Positions 1 through 8,775 of a stretch of 64,000 nt of DNA are shown here, in pieces. Source of the stretch: Sinohyriopsis cumingii. Lineage: Eukaryota > Mollusca > Bivalvia > Unionida > Unionidae. Position numbers and translations under genes: made by a program. Under the pieces are notes generated by a model. That model was not told the DNA's origin and made no database searches. It saw only the letters and a program-made list of their open reading frames with translations. The stretch lies in assembly GCA_028554795.2 (NCBI GenBank), contig CM068835.1, positions 34,566,901 to 34,630,900 on the forward strand, given 5' to 3'. How positions within the stretch are numbered: the stretch's first letter is position 1; every line of letters begins with the position of its first letter.

Positions 1-767
1 CCCAAGTCCTCAATGTCCTTCCCAGTCAAAATTTTTTTGATGTGGAAGTTCATGACGAGCAAATGCAACAGTGGATGGATAGCAATGTCAAATATGGCAA
101 GAAAACCCGTACACAAAATCAAAAGTACACCACCTATCACTTGTTCATTCTCCCAGGCTATTATTTTAGTGGTCAACATTTGGTCAGCACCATAGCCACC
201 AGGTTTAATGGCGTGTTTCTGAAAGCTTTGGAGCATGTCAATAAAAGTGTCACCATGGAGTACCACAAAGCAGCTCGTGGCTTCTCGATGAAATTTGAAC
301 GGAGTAAAATCATGTCCATTTTATTTTGTTCTGAATTGTTTGACATGTTGGGCGGAGACATGAACATGAGAATGGCCATGATGAAGAAAAACGAATTACC
401 CATCGTTTACGACAACGAGTCTTTTACCAAGTTATTTCGTACCCCAGTAGAACTGAATCAAGGACTGAATTTGATGTTCGTGTATTCCGATGTGGTGGAG
501 TACAACGTGGTGGGACACACCTCTGTGCCGTTACTGCGTGTCATTCCTTTCAAAGTGGATTCTGCCACGAACGCTGACGAGGAAGGTGGAAACACTTACC
601 ATGTCCACCGCGAATTTGTCCATCCTCACTATTTGCCTGTCAGCAAGTCGTATTTGGACACGGTCAACATTACTATAAAAGGAGATTTGGGACAAAATAT
701 TCCATTCACCAAAGGTAAAGTCACGGTGAAACTCCATTTTCGAAAACGGTTCTCTCACGACTCGTAA
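1..767 (+). CDS. Polinton penton (minor capsid protein), 5' truncated by the window edge
   Basis: The frame is open from base 3 to the TAA at 765-767. It matches the element 2 and 3 penton proteins from about residue 54 onward, so roughly 53 residues are off-window. Penton proteins of this family are single jelly-roll proteins that form capsid vertices. The C-terminal half is nearly identical in all three elements, while the middle (about 60-750 bp) is more diverged. Confidence 0.85.
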   Translation, partial: QVLNVLPSQNFFDVEVHDEQMQQWMDSNVKYGKKTRTQNQKYTTYHLFILPGYYFSGQHLVSTIATRFNGVFLKALEHVNKSVTMEYHKAARGFSMKFERSKIMSILFCSELFDMLGGDMNMRMAMMKKNELPIVYDNESFTKLFRTPVELNQGLNLMFVYSDVVEYNVVGHTSVPLLRVIPFKVDSATNADEEGGNTYHVHREFVHPHYLPVSKSYLDTVNITIKGDLGQNIPFTKGKVTVKLHFRKRFSHDS

Positions 768-770
768 GTC

Positions 771-1187
771 ATGTATCCAGTGTACCGAGGGGTTGCTCGA
801 CAGCGAGAACACGGTTTAGGAGATATGTTAAAATAGGCCTTTCGTTCGGTGGCCCCAGTCTTGAAACCGATGGTGACACGCGGATTGCACGCCTTGAAAG
901 ATGCGGCACTGACACAAGGCAAAGAATTTCTCCAAAATGTCATCGTCGACAAACAAAACCCTAAAGAAGCTTTCATGAGGGCAGGTAAAAATGTCTTGCT
1001 GCAAACGGGCAAAGACCTTTTGGGCCGACGAGAAACACCTATAAATGCCCTGCACGCTACCAAGTCAGGCATTCAGCAAGGACAAGGCAGAAAGAGACGA
1101 CGAAGACAACACCCTTTCACCAGACTTCAAGCTAGAAAGGTCAAGAAAAGAAGAACCGTTCGAGACTTAGACGTTTTCGATTACTGA
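771..1187 (+). pseudogene. Small basic virion protein (pVI-like by position), nonsense-mutated
   Basis: It begins 3 bp after the penton stop. An in-frame TAG at 834-836 (codon 22) interrupts a frame that is otherwise open to 1187 and aligns throughout with the intact 138-aa copies of elements 2 and 3. The product has a Gly-rich N-terminus (RGxxxxxxHGLG type), a hydrophobic/amphipathic middle and a Lys/Arg-rich tail. A downstream restart is possible but would lose the N-terminal motif. Confidence 0.8.
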
Positions 1188-1202
1188 AAAAAACTGAACA
1201 AA

Positions 1203-2513
1203 ATGATGCACCGAGAGTCTTGCGCTTGTTCCAAGTCGGAACTGGATCTGTTTGCCATGCCCCCCACCATGATGACGATGCAAGAATCCCAATGGGTGGA
1301 ATTTCATCCCGTCTCCTCATTGACAGCCTCAGCTCCCATCGAGTTTGAAATCAAAGGACAGCCCGAAGATTACATCGATCTGAATAGCAGTTACTTGTAC
1401 TTGAAAGTCAAAGTTGTCGATGAGGACAATTCGTCCCTAGATGGCGATGAGGTAATAGCTCCCGTCAACAATTTCATGCATTCCTTGTTTAGCGGAGTGG
1501 ACTTGTACTTGAACAACAAACTAGTCAGTAGCAGCATGGATACTTACCCTTATCGAGCGTACCTGGAGAATCTCTTGACGTACGGAATAGATGCCAAGAA
1601 CACTCATCTCAATGCCTGTGTGTTATGGGAAGCTGACGATGCAGGTCAGTTTGAAGAATTCGAAATTGATACAAAGAAAGAACACAATGGGGGATTTGTA
1701 GAACGAAGAGATAGAATCATAGGAGTCAACAAAAGTTTAGAATTGATGGATCGTTTGCATTTGGACATGTGGTTGCAAGAGAAATATTTGCTGAACGGAG
1801 TGAATGTTCGCCTGAGAATGAATCGTAGCAGTGCCGCTTTCCATTTGATAGGTACTACTGCTTGCAAAACTGTCATCGAGGAAGCCAGGATCTACGTACG
1901 ACGCGTAGAAGTGTTACCTAAAGTGGGTAACGACATCAGTCAGACGTTGAGCAGAACGACCGCTAAGTATCCCATACGACGCGTGGAAGTGAAAACTTTC
2001 ACTATTCCCAAGGGACAGCGATCCATGATCGAAGATCATCTGTTTCAAGGACAGCTACCCAAACGTGTGATCGTTGGTATCGTCGAGAATGAAGCCTTCA
2101 ACGGAGCTTCGGGTAAAAATCCTTTCTACTTTCGACACTTTGGCGTGTCCAAGATCGAAGTCAGTCGCGATGGCAAGACCTTGTGTACCGGACCTTTCGA
2201 ACCTGACTTTGAGAAGAAGAATTACTTGAGGTCGTACTTGTCCTTGTACGAAGCCACTGGTCAGTTAAGAACCAACACCAGTCACGGCATTACGTACGAG
2301 GATTATGCAGGAGGTTATGCTTTGTGGGCTTTTGATTTCACTCCAGACCAAGGCAGCGACGAGGGACATTTCCACCCTATAAAATCCGGCCAGATTCGTG
2401 TGGAACTTCAGTTTGCAGAACCACTGGACAAGACAGTGAACGTCATCCTGTATGCAGAATTCGATAATACGATAGAAATCAACAGTTTGAGAGAAGTCAT
2501 TCTAGATTACTAG
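1203..2513 (+). CDS. Major capsid protein, hexon-like double jelly-roll
   Basis: 436 aa, intact. The N-terminal part carries the family signature: FEIKGQ followed by YIDLNSSYLYLKVKV, then APVNNFMHSLFSGVDLYLNN. This is the conserved start of the first jelly roll in Polinton capsid proteins. The protein assembles the pseudo-hexameric capsid shell. The ATG at 1203 is chosen because it opens the conserved MMHRESCACSK start; it follows an A-rich spacer 16 bp after the preceding stop. The region around residues 145-170, a likely surface loop, differs most between the three elements. Confidence 0.88.
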   Translation: MMHRESCACSKSELDLFAMPPTMMTMQESQWVEFHPVSSLTASAPIEFEIKGQPEDYIDLNSSYLYLKVKVVDEDNSSLDGDEVIAPVNNFMHSLFSGVDLYLNNKLVSSSMDTYPYRAYLENLLTYGIDAKNTHLNACVLWEADDAGQFEEFEIDTKKEHNGGFVERRDRIIGVNKSLELMDRLHLDMWLQEKYLLNGVNVRLRMNRSSAAFHLIGTTACKTVIEEARIYVRRVEVLPKVGNDISQTLSRTTAKYPIRRVEVKTFTIPKGQRSMIEDHLFQGQLPKRVIVGIVENEAFNGASGKNPFYFRHFGVSKIEVSRDGKTLCTGPFEPDFEKKNYLRSYLSLYEATGQLRTNTSHGITYEDYAGGYALWAFDFTPDQGSDEGHFHPIKSGQIRVELQFAEPLDKTVNVILYAEFDNTIEINSLREVILDY

Positions 2514-2518
2514 AAGCC

Positions 2519-3022
2519 ATGGAAGACTGTTATCCCTCTTTACCTAGTGGAGAAACTTTAGAGATGAAATGTGAGGAGACTGTGGAAGGAGAATCCCAAG
2601 ACAAAGACGAAGAAGATATCATGGTGAAGTCGAGATGGCCAGAACAAGAAGCCCATTTAGTCTGCTGTTTTGCCAAACACTTGGCCGAAAAAATGACGGA
2701 ATTGATCAAGAAAAATTGCTATGGATGTCAAAACGATCATTCCAGTCAAATTCAACACGATAAATGTCTGATGTTGAGTCAAGAAGAAAAATTGGACGAG
2801 TATCTGGACGAAGCTTGGAGTCTCATCTCGGACGATGACGTGTTGCATCAGTGGTATAAAGACTTGCGTGAACATTCTTGTCCACCATTAACCACTCAAG
2901 AGATCCATCGTATCGAAGCTCTCCTGAATCAGAGTGAGGAGACGAAACGAAGAAACGGTTATTTGTCAGACATTTTCAAGCAAAATGTCAGGATCGAATT
3001 GACGACTTATTATTACCTGTGA
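2519..3022 (+). CDS. Conserved Polinton protein between capsid and protease
   Basis: 167 aa, starting 6 bp after the capsid stop. It has an acidic N-terminus and a central Cys/His cluster (NCYGCQND, then SQIQHDKCLM) that could bind a metal. The rest is predicted mainly helical. A protein with this C-x-x-C then H-x-x-C pattern occurs in the same place in other Polintons as I recall them, but its function is unknown to me. The N-terminal 40 residues vary between elements, while the Cys region is fixed. Confidence 0.7.
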   Translation: MEDCYPSLPSGETLEMKCEETVEGESQDKDEEDIMVKSRWPEQEAHLVCCFAKHLAEKMTELIKKNCYGCQNDHSSQIQHDKCLMLSQEEKLDEYLDEAWSLISDDDVLHQWYKDLREHSCPPLTTQEIHRIEALLNQSEETKRRNGYLSDIFKQNVRIELTTYYYL

Positions 3023-3044
3023 AAAAGAAAAAAACAACACACAA

Positions 3045-3602
3045 ATGGATACCTGGGAACTTTATTACCTTTTGAACCACAGTTCGTATACGGCTTCTTG
3101 GAATCCTGTCGTCTGTGCTAAAGATGAACTCCCTCATCGCAAACCTAAAGACCATCAAGCTTACGTGATCAACACGGACGACAGTCATCTCCCAGGAACC
3201 CACTGGGTAGCCGTCTACTTTCCTCAAGAAGGATGTGTGGAATATTTCGATTCGTACGGATTGCCCCCTTTGGAAGACGATATCATCGACTTTATGAGAA
3301 GAAATGCTCAAACCAGCCGATTCAATAATGTGAAATTACAAGGCACAGATTCCTTGGTGTGTGGACAGTACTGTGTGTATTTTCTGCACCATCGCAGCCT
3401 GGGCTATTCCTTAGAACATTTAGTGGCTCATTTTGATCCTCGTTCTTCTTCAAGAAACGATGTGAAAGTAGATCGATGGTTTTGTGACCATTATGCTTAT
3501 CTTTTGTCTCAAGCTAGGAAACGTAGTGTCCATCAATGGCCTAATGATTTTCAACAGTGGAAATCACAATTTCATTCACAACGTTGTCAGCCCTGTTTAT
3601 AG
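3045..3602 (+). CDS. Adenain/Ulp1-like cysteine protease (capsid maturation)
   Basis: 185 aa. The catalytic set of the adenovirus protease family is visible: His in GTHWVAVYF (residue 53), Asp in EYFDSYG (69), Gln in KLQG (99) and Cys in VCGQYC (106). The Gln-to-Cys spacing of 7 is the same as in adenain. In relatives this enzyme cleaves capsid precursors during virion maturation. It begins 22 bp after the preceding stop and is the last gene of the capsid block. Confidence 0.9.
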   Translation: MDTWELYYLLNHSSYTASWNPVVCAKDELPHRKPKDHQAYVINTDDSHLPGTHWVAVYFPQEGCVEYFDSYGLPPLEDDIIDFMRRNAQTSRFNNVKLQGTDSLVCGQYCVYFLHHRSLGYSLEHLVAHFDPRSSSRNDVKVDRWFCDHYAYLLSQARKRSVHQWPNDFQQWKSQFHSQRCQPCL

Positions 3603-3907
3603 TAGAGTGTGAATTGAGAAAAAAATGTTTGTCATTTGTTTGAAGAAAAAAATGTTTGATGTTATAATGTTGGATTATTGAATAAAAAATGTTGTGTTTT
3701 GAAAAAAAATGCCTTTGTGGTTTGTTTAGCTATAAGAATGTTGGATTCATGCTCTTTAATTTCTTACTATCCCTCTCATGACACTCACTGAACGTTGCGG
3801 CTCGAAAACCGTGTGGGGGATGTTTTCCTTCACGTCCGCGCTTTGACTTTAAGAACCGGGGTTGTTTCCAGTCTAACCATCCATTGTCGACTCATCCTCC
3901 TACGAAG
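3603..3907 (+). promoter_or_regulatory. Poly(A) signal and accessory-slot 1 promoter
   Basis: An AATAAA at 3681-3686 can end the capsid-block transcripts. At 3815-3840 lies the block GGGGGATGTTTTCC-TTCACGTCCGCG, followed by GACTTTAAG in place of a TATA box. The same block precedes each of the three accessory genes in every element, so it is likely a shared promoter or upstream element. Confidence 0.6.
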
Positions 3908-4279
3908 ATGTGCTCCAAACTAGCTAAGCTAAACGAAGCCTACGTGAATTTGCATAGGGTCAGACACAGTCTGATACCGAAGCCAGAAGAAATAGAGAAT
4001 GTGAGAATGTTAAAAGTCACTGAAGACCTGATAGAAGAGCTCTTCAGAGAAGAAGTGAACAGGGAGAAAGAAGAATGGACAGAGAAGTACAGACTTCAGA
4101 GACAGCAGCAACAGCAGCAACAACAACAACAACAACAACAGCAGCAGCAGCAACCTGAAGATGACAGAGGCTTTGTCGATTGTCGTATCGACACCAAAGA
4201 GTTCTTCTTCTCTTTCCGAAGAAGCAGACCTATTGCCAGAAAGTCTATCCTCAGAGGACATCGCATTCTTAGAAACTAA
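3908..4279 (+). CDS. Accessory slot 1: poly-Gln coiled-coil protein
   Basis: 123 aa. The N-terminus (KLAKLNEAYVNLHRVRHSLI) is helical, followed by an acidic helix, a pure Gln tract of about 18 residues around residue 70, and a conserved basic tail (FRRSRPIARKSILRGHR). The first ATG after the promoter is at 3908. The Gln run length differs between the three copies while the flanks stay conserved, which supports a real gene. No family is recognised. Confidence 0.6.
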   Translation: MCSKLAKLNEAYVNLHRVRHSLIPKPEEIENVRMLKVTEDLIEELFREEVNREKEEWTEKYRLQRQQQQQQQQQQQQQQQQQPEDDRGFVDCRIDTKEFFFSFRRSRPIARKSILRGHRILRN

Positions 4280-4788
4280 AAAAGATTGCCATAGCAAACA
4301 AAAAAACAAAAAAAAAGCCCTTTTTAGGGCTGCCCAATACTCTAGAAAAGAAATAACCATCAATTTGCCAATGTGTGTAGGTAGAGTAGTGTGAATATAA
4401 ACACTAACTATTTTTAAAAAATGTGAGGGTATGTGTTTGTGTGTTTGTGTTTGTAAGTGCTCACGTACGTTGGTATGGATAGTAGATTAAAATGATGTCT
4501 TTTTTTGGTGTTTGAGGTGTAGATTTGGGGTCAGATTGGATTGCTTTGCGTATGTGGATAGTCTATTGAAGTGGTTAATAACAAAAATTTTTTAGAATAG
4601 TAATGGGTAGCATAAAAAGTGAGTGAGTGTTTCTTTTAGGTCCGCGCGTTGTTTTTTGGTCATGATCTAGGTAAGATCAATTTTATGTTTTAGGGGGATG
4701 TTTTCCATCACGTCCGCGCTTTCAGTATAAATTGAAACTCGCTCGGCAGTCTAGCTACCCTTGTTGATTGATCAAGACCACCAGAAGA
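4280..4788 (+). promoter_or_regulatory. Hairpins, operator-like palindrome and slot 2 promoter
   Basis: In order: a hairpin AGCCCTTTTTAGGGCT at 4316-4331; a second hairpin with TAGTGT and ACACTA arms at 4387-4406 (8-nt loop); a T/G-rich stretch; the inverted repeat TGATCTAGGTAAGATCA at 4663-4679; and the promoter block GGGGGATGTTTTCC-ATCACGTCCGCGC at 4693-4720, followed by AGTATAAATT (a TATA box). The order is the same in elements 2 and 3. Confidence 0.55.
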
Positions 4789-5095
4789 ATGAACACCAGA
4801 ATTGTGAAACTGCTAGAACTCCAGATGCACCTGGAATATGCCAGGCGCATAGTAAATGAACTATCCGCGGAAGCCATAGTAGAAGAGGCAAGAATAAATA
4901 AGGAAGAGGAGGAGAGAAGAGAGAGGGAAGAGGAGGAAAAGAAAATAGGAGAGGATGACTTACAAGATACCAGAGACAGAGGATTGGGGTGCTGAAGCCA
5001 ATCATCCCGCCTCTGCACTCCCAAGAAGAAAGGTGAAAGGAGACTGGGGAAGAAGATGCGTGTGTGGCGCCAGGCCAGGAAGGTGCCATCATTAG
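4789..5095 (+). pseudogene. Accessory slot 2: Glu-rich coiled-coil protein, frameshifted
   Basis: The start at 4789 follows the TATA box by about 50 bp. The first 55 codons match the element 2 protein (KLLELQMHLEYARRIVNEL, then a Glu/Arg/Lys coiled coil). An indel near 4950 then moves the conserved C-terminal part into the +1 frame. As read, the protein stops at 4995 (68 aa). The conserved tail with CVCGARPGRC is still present out of frame, ending at 5095. Confidence 0.6.
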
Positions 5096-5546
5096 ATAGG
5101 TGCATCTGGAGTTCAAAAAAAAAACCAACAGCCCTTTTCAGGGCTACCCAATACTCTACAAAAGAAATAACTATAGATTTGCCAATGTGTGTGTGTGTGT
5201 AGGTAGAGTAGTGTGAATATAAACACTAACTCTTTTTTAATATTGCGAATGCATGTGTTTGTGTGTTAGTGATTGTGTTTGTAACTGCTCACGTAAGTTT
5301 GTGTGAATAGTAGATTATGGGTTTCTTTATTGTTTCTTAGCGTATGTGGAGAGTATAGTTTGGGTTTTATTATGTGAAATGAGAAAAGTGGGGATGTTTT
5401 CCTTCACGTTCGCGCGTTGTTTGGTCATGATCTAGGTAAGATCAATTTGATGTTTTAGGGGGATGTTTTCCTTCACGTCCGCGCTTTCACTATAAGAACC
5501 CACAAAGTTTGATGTTGGAACCATTCTAAGGAATAACTGAGACAAA
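5096..5546 (+). promoter_or_regulatory. Hairpins, palindrome and slot 3 promoter
   Basis: A hairpin AGCCCTTTTCAGGGCT lies near 5131-5147 and a TAGTGT/ACACTA hairpin at 5209-5228. Two copies of the GGGGATGTTTTCC-TTCACG block (about 5391 and 5460) flank the perfect palindrome TGATCTAGGTAAGATCA at 5428-5444. The second block leads into CACTATAAGAACC, the probable TATA box. Confidence 0.55.
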
Positions 5547-6143
5547 ATGACTCAAGTATCAGTTCTATTTAATCTGTAGAGAGACATCTATTTTTGGATA
5601 ATGGATGTAGAATATGGTGTAGGAAGAATAGAAGAGGAATGGAGGCATGGAGATATGAAAGACTTTGTAACCAGTCAAGTTCAAGGCCTAAAGACAGCAA
5701 GAGATATCATAGCAGGGATGATTGAAGAAGAAGTCAATAAGTCAAGAGGCTTCATTAACCCACCTTACTTCAGAGTGGGAAGTTTGAAGGAAGCACTGGA
5801 TCATGTCATCAAAGTCCGGTGCTTCCTAGAAAAAATATTGTACTGGACAGAGTGGAGGAATGTAAAATGGGGGTTGGACAAGGTGAAGAAAGGGGAAGAT
5901 CTGATGAGAAATGTAATGGAGGAAGAAGTAGAGAAGATTAAAGAGAAATGGAGGGAAGAAAGAAAGGATGTGGAAAACAAAAAGAAAAAGGAAGAGTTTG
6001 AGCGGCTTAACAACAATTGGATGAAAATCCAAGAGAAGTTCCGAGCCATGAGTCACCCGGACTGGATGCCGGAAACAAAAAAGAAGAAGAAGAAAGGAAT
6101 GATGGAAAAAATAAGAGGATGGTGGAAGAAGTTAAGGAGCTAG
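5547..6143 (+). CDS. Accessory slot 3: charged coiled-coil protein, stop near the first ATG
   Basis: The first ATG (5547) opens a frame with TAG at codon 11 (5577-5579), where element 2 has CTG. The in-frame ATG at 5601 gives 180 aa. The protein has an N-terminal helical part (LKTARDIIAGMIEEEVNK), a long Glu/Lys coiled coil and a basic, aromatic end (KIRGWWKKLRS). Whether 5601 is the native start or a rescue of the broken longer form cannot be told. No family is recognised. Confidence 0.55.
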
Positions 6144-6148
6144 AAGAA

Positions 6149-6472
6149 AAAACCCAAAGGCCCTTTTCAGGGCCACCCATATTTCTCGAAAAGAGAATGA
6201 CTTTCCACTGCCTACCCCTTTTTTAAAAAAATTTTTAAAAAAAAATCCCATGTTCAATTCCCCTTGGGGCTATAGTGGCCCAAGACTTTTTCCCATGTTC
6301 AATTCCCCTTGAGGCTAGAGTAGCCCAAGACTATTTCCCATGTTCAATTCCCCTTGAGGCTATAGTGGCCCACGATTTTTCTCCATGTTAAATTTCCATC
6401 GAGGCTATAGTGGCCCAAGGGGGGTCTGTAATGCTAATTCCCATTGAAGCTATGGTGGCCCCATTCACTACT
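6149..6472. repeat. Right TIR of element 1 with five iterons
   Basis: It begins with the hairpin GGCCCTTTTCAGGGCC and TTTCTCGAAAAGAGA, then an A/T tract. Five ~45-bp units follow (about 6247-6463), each with CCATGTT(C/A)AA and an element-specific core GAGGCTATAGTGGCC. It ends GGCCCCATTCACTACT. Confidence 0.85.
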
Positions 6473-6478
6473 TTTATA

Positions 6479-7067
6479 CGATACACGTTCATGTCAGTAA
6501 TTTTTTCTCTCCTCACTTCCTTTTTTTTATTTACCCCGTAATCGGTTGACCACTGGGAACCATCCCAAGGTCACCTTACAATCAAACATTTCTGGTTATC
6601 AGCTAATCTAGGGATAAAAAATGTAATCTACAGAAAAAGAAAAAAAAAACACATGCACACATGCATATGGCACACACTCTAGGTGACATGGACTTTTGTC
6701 ATATTACTATATTTTGTTCCTGTTTACCATCAAGTCAGATACAAGTTACATGTTCATTATTGAGGTCCATTTTTGAAGAAATTGGTCCTCTTTTTTATTT
6801 ACCTTAGCAGTGTATTTTTCAATGTTCTTATGCATTGCAACTATTTGCTTAAAAGCAAAAATAGAAGGATTTTTCATATTGAATCTGCAAGTATAAATAT
6901 AATATTTTACCAAAATAAGCAGGAAATTACACAAATTGTCCAGTTGTTCACTTCCTAAGAATGTTTCTTTTTTGGACAAATGTACAAAATTTGGGCAAAA
7001 AGGTGCAAAATCTTCAATAAAATGGTACCAAACTGTGAAGTAATACTGCAATCATTAAAGAGATGCT
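6479..7067 (-). mobile_element. LINE A, 3' end (separated from its body by element 2)
   Basis: Minus-strand codons at 6746-7060 read as the C-terminus of LINE ORF2 (for example YIYTCRFNMKNPS, then a helical Lys-rich end). Reading out of element 2's other flank (26980 onward, minus strand) into this segment, with one GATGCT copy removed, keeps the frame across the junction around an EHLFNDC-like motif typical of LINE ORF2 tails. A frameshift lies just after it. The rest to 6479 is A/T-rich with no gene. Confidence 0.75.
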
Positions 7068-7423
7068 AGTAGTAAGGGGGGATGCATTAGCGTCAATGGG
7101 AATTAGCATTGCAGAGACCCCTGGGACAGATTAGCGTCAAGGGAAATTTAACATGGAGAAAAATCGTGGGACAGATTAGCGTCAAGGGAAATTTAACATG
7201 GAGAAAAATCGTGGGACGGTTTAGCGTCAAAGGAATTTAAACAGGGTGGGACTTTATAGCGTCAAGGGAAATTGAACATGGGATTTTTTTTTAAATTTTT
7301 TTAAATTTAAATTTAAATTTAAATTTAAATTTAAATTTAAATTTTTTAAAAAAAGGGGTAGGCAATGGAAAGGCTATCTCTTTTCGAGAAATATGGCTGG
7401 CCCTGAAAAGGGCCTTTGGGTTT
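7068..7423. repeat. Left TIR of element 2
   Basis: 356 bp, inverse of 26615-26979. From the tip: AGTAGTAAGGGGGG, five iterons with core TTAGCGTCAA (about 7080-7282), a (TTTAAA)n tract, then the GGCCCTGAAAAGGGCC hairpin just inside the inner edge. Confidence 0.95.
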
Positions 7424-7437
7424 ATGTTAATATGCCC

Positions 7438-7671
7438 CTAACATAAAGGGCACCGCATTGGTCTTCTTCTTGTCCTTAGGCTGCGTCTTACTGTTGGTCC
7501 GTACATCAGCACTCTTTTCAGGCATCCTTGTCTTTCAACGTAGATCCTACGTATCCACAGGCTGGTGTTTGTCCTGTGGACAACGGTCCACTTGGATCGG
7601 ACATACATGAGCATGTCCCTCCTGAACATCATGGAAGACACAAGGGTGGATGACTCAACTGTGGTCCACAT
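7438..7671 (-). CDS. Small Arg-rich protein, 77 aa, next to the TIR
   Basis: The protein is strongly basic, with RTRRRPMR near the end and RKWTVVHRTNTSLWIRR-like segments; pI is clearly high. The element 3 copy (55543-55776) differs at only three residues, so the frame looks preserved. A TATAAATA lies about 50 bp upstream, on the other side of a shared promoter. Its position beside the TIR and its basic nature would fit a nucleic-acid-binding role, but no family is recognised. Confidence 0.55.
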   Translation of the reverse strand: MWTTVESSTLVSSMMFRRDMLMYVRSKWTVVHRTNTSLWIRRIYVERQGCLKRVLMYGPTVRRSLRTRRRPMRCPLC

Positions 7672-7890
7672 CTTGAAGCGACGAGAACAGGTGAATCAGT
7701 GCAGTTAACTGCGCTTATTTATAGGTAGAGGAAGGATTGAAACGGATTGAGTTCATTCACCAATCCGAACACGCGTTACAAAATTCAGTCAGCTCGCATC
7801 CAATCCGAAGAGAGCAGTCTGTGACGTCACGTGGTCTATATAGATTCGTTAGCGCTTGTGTGCAGTCAAACTATGCGACAGTGATCCAAC
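7672..7890. promoter_or_regulatory. Divergent promoter with a CRE palindrome
   Basis: A minus-facing TATAAATA box near 7717-7724 serves the 77-aa gene. A plus-facing TATATAG near 7838 serves the gene at 7891. TGACGTCA, the full CRE/ATF palindrome, is at 7822-7829, 10-15 bp upstream of the plus TATA, and is kept in element 3 at 55385-55392. It suggests control by host bZIP factors. Confidence 0.55.
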
Positions 7891-8470
7891 ATGACGGAAA
7901 CTCAGAAAACGATCCATTGGGGTGCACCAGCAGGGGAGACTGCCCAAGGGAACCCGGACTTACTTTCAGAAGAGGTGAAATGGGATTTTGTGGATTTTCT
8001 CTCCTCGCAAGAATTTGTTCCGGAACCTTCGTTACCTTCTTCATTACCGCAAGTGGAGAATTTTAGACAGAGACAGAAAGAAGAATTGGAGAAATTTATA
8101 CAACGACAAAAGGAAGCGGAACAAGCTTTTCTCCTACAGCAACAGCAGCAAGAAGAAGATGTAAGAAAAAAAACAACAGCAACAACAGCAAGAAGAAGTA
8201 GCAGCAAAGAAACAAGAGGGTGAAAATCAAACGGTCACGGTACTGTTGGACATTTTAGCGGAGTTAAGAAGTCTGAAACAAATGTATCAGACTTCTTTAT
8301 TACGACCGAAGAGAATACGACCTTCCCTAGCTAAACACGTAAACCCTGTGACTAAGCCTACCGTACCACCCTTAGTGATTTCAACCCAATCATCATCATC
8401 AACATTATGAAGTCCAGAAGTAGGCCTTGGCCGTGGCAAAGGCTTAAGGCAGTTAAAGTTGATTGCTTAA
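7891..8470 (+). pseudogene. Coiled-coil/Gln-rich protein, frameshifted and nonsense-mutated
   Basis: The copy matches the intact 191-aa protein of element 3 for its first ~90 residues (a coiled coil of Arg/Gln/Glu with a Gln run). An extra A in an A-run at about 8166-8173, next to a 9-bp insertion, then shifts the frame, giving a 110-aa product. Farther on, in the original frame, a TGA at 8408-8410 is a second lesion. The ancestral end is the TAA at 8468-8470. Confidence 0.8.
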
Positions 8471-8775
8471 ACTCACTCCTACATCATAAAGAAAAAGGCC
8501 CTTTTCAGGGCCACCCACATTTCTCGAAAAGAAATACAATTTCAATTTGTCAATAACCCAAAAAAACAACCCATTTTACCCTTATAGTACGTGTCTTTTT
8601 GTATGAGTGCGTGAGTGTAGCTTCTTATTTTAAAATCAAAACTCAAAGACACTTACCTTCTATCATTCATTTATTCTTTTATCCATTTTTTTACAATCCA
8701 ATTCACAACACAACACAACACTTTAATAAAAGTTCATTAACTTCTTCTTTCTCCTTATTTAGTCTCTCTGTTTTT
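8471..8775. terminator. Convergent 3' region with hairpin
   Basis: The hairpin GGCCCTTTTCAGGGCC at 8497-8512 lies 27 bp after the end of the coiled-coil gene and is followed by TTTCTCGAAAAGAAA. The remainder is A/T-rich between two convergent genes and includes TTTAATAAAAG near 8723. A matching arrangement is at 54443-54747. Confidence 0.5.

Larger units (their letters stand above)
1..6472 (+). mobile_element. Polinton/Maverick element 1, right part only
   Basis: This is the 3' third of a Polinton whose left part lies outside the window. Gene order from penton to protease and three accessory genes matches elements 2 and 3. The right end is placed at 6472 because it ends CACTACT, as element 3 does, and carries the same TIR architecture. 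The 6 bp after it (6473-6478, TTTATA) would be the target duplication, but the partner copy is not visible. Two reading frames are broken (771-1187 and 4789-5095), and a third has a stop near its start. Confidence 0.93.
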
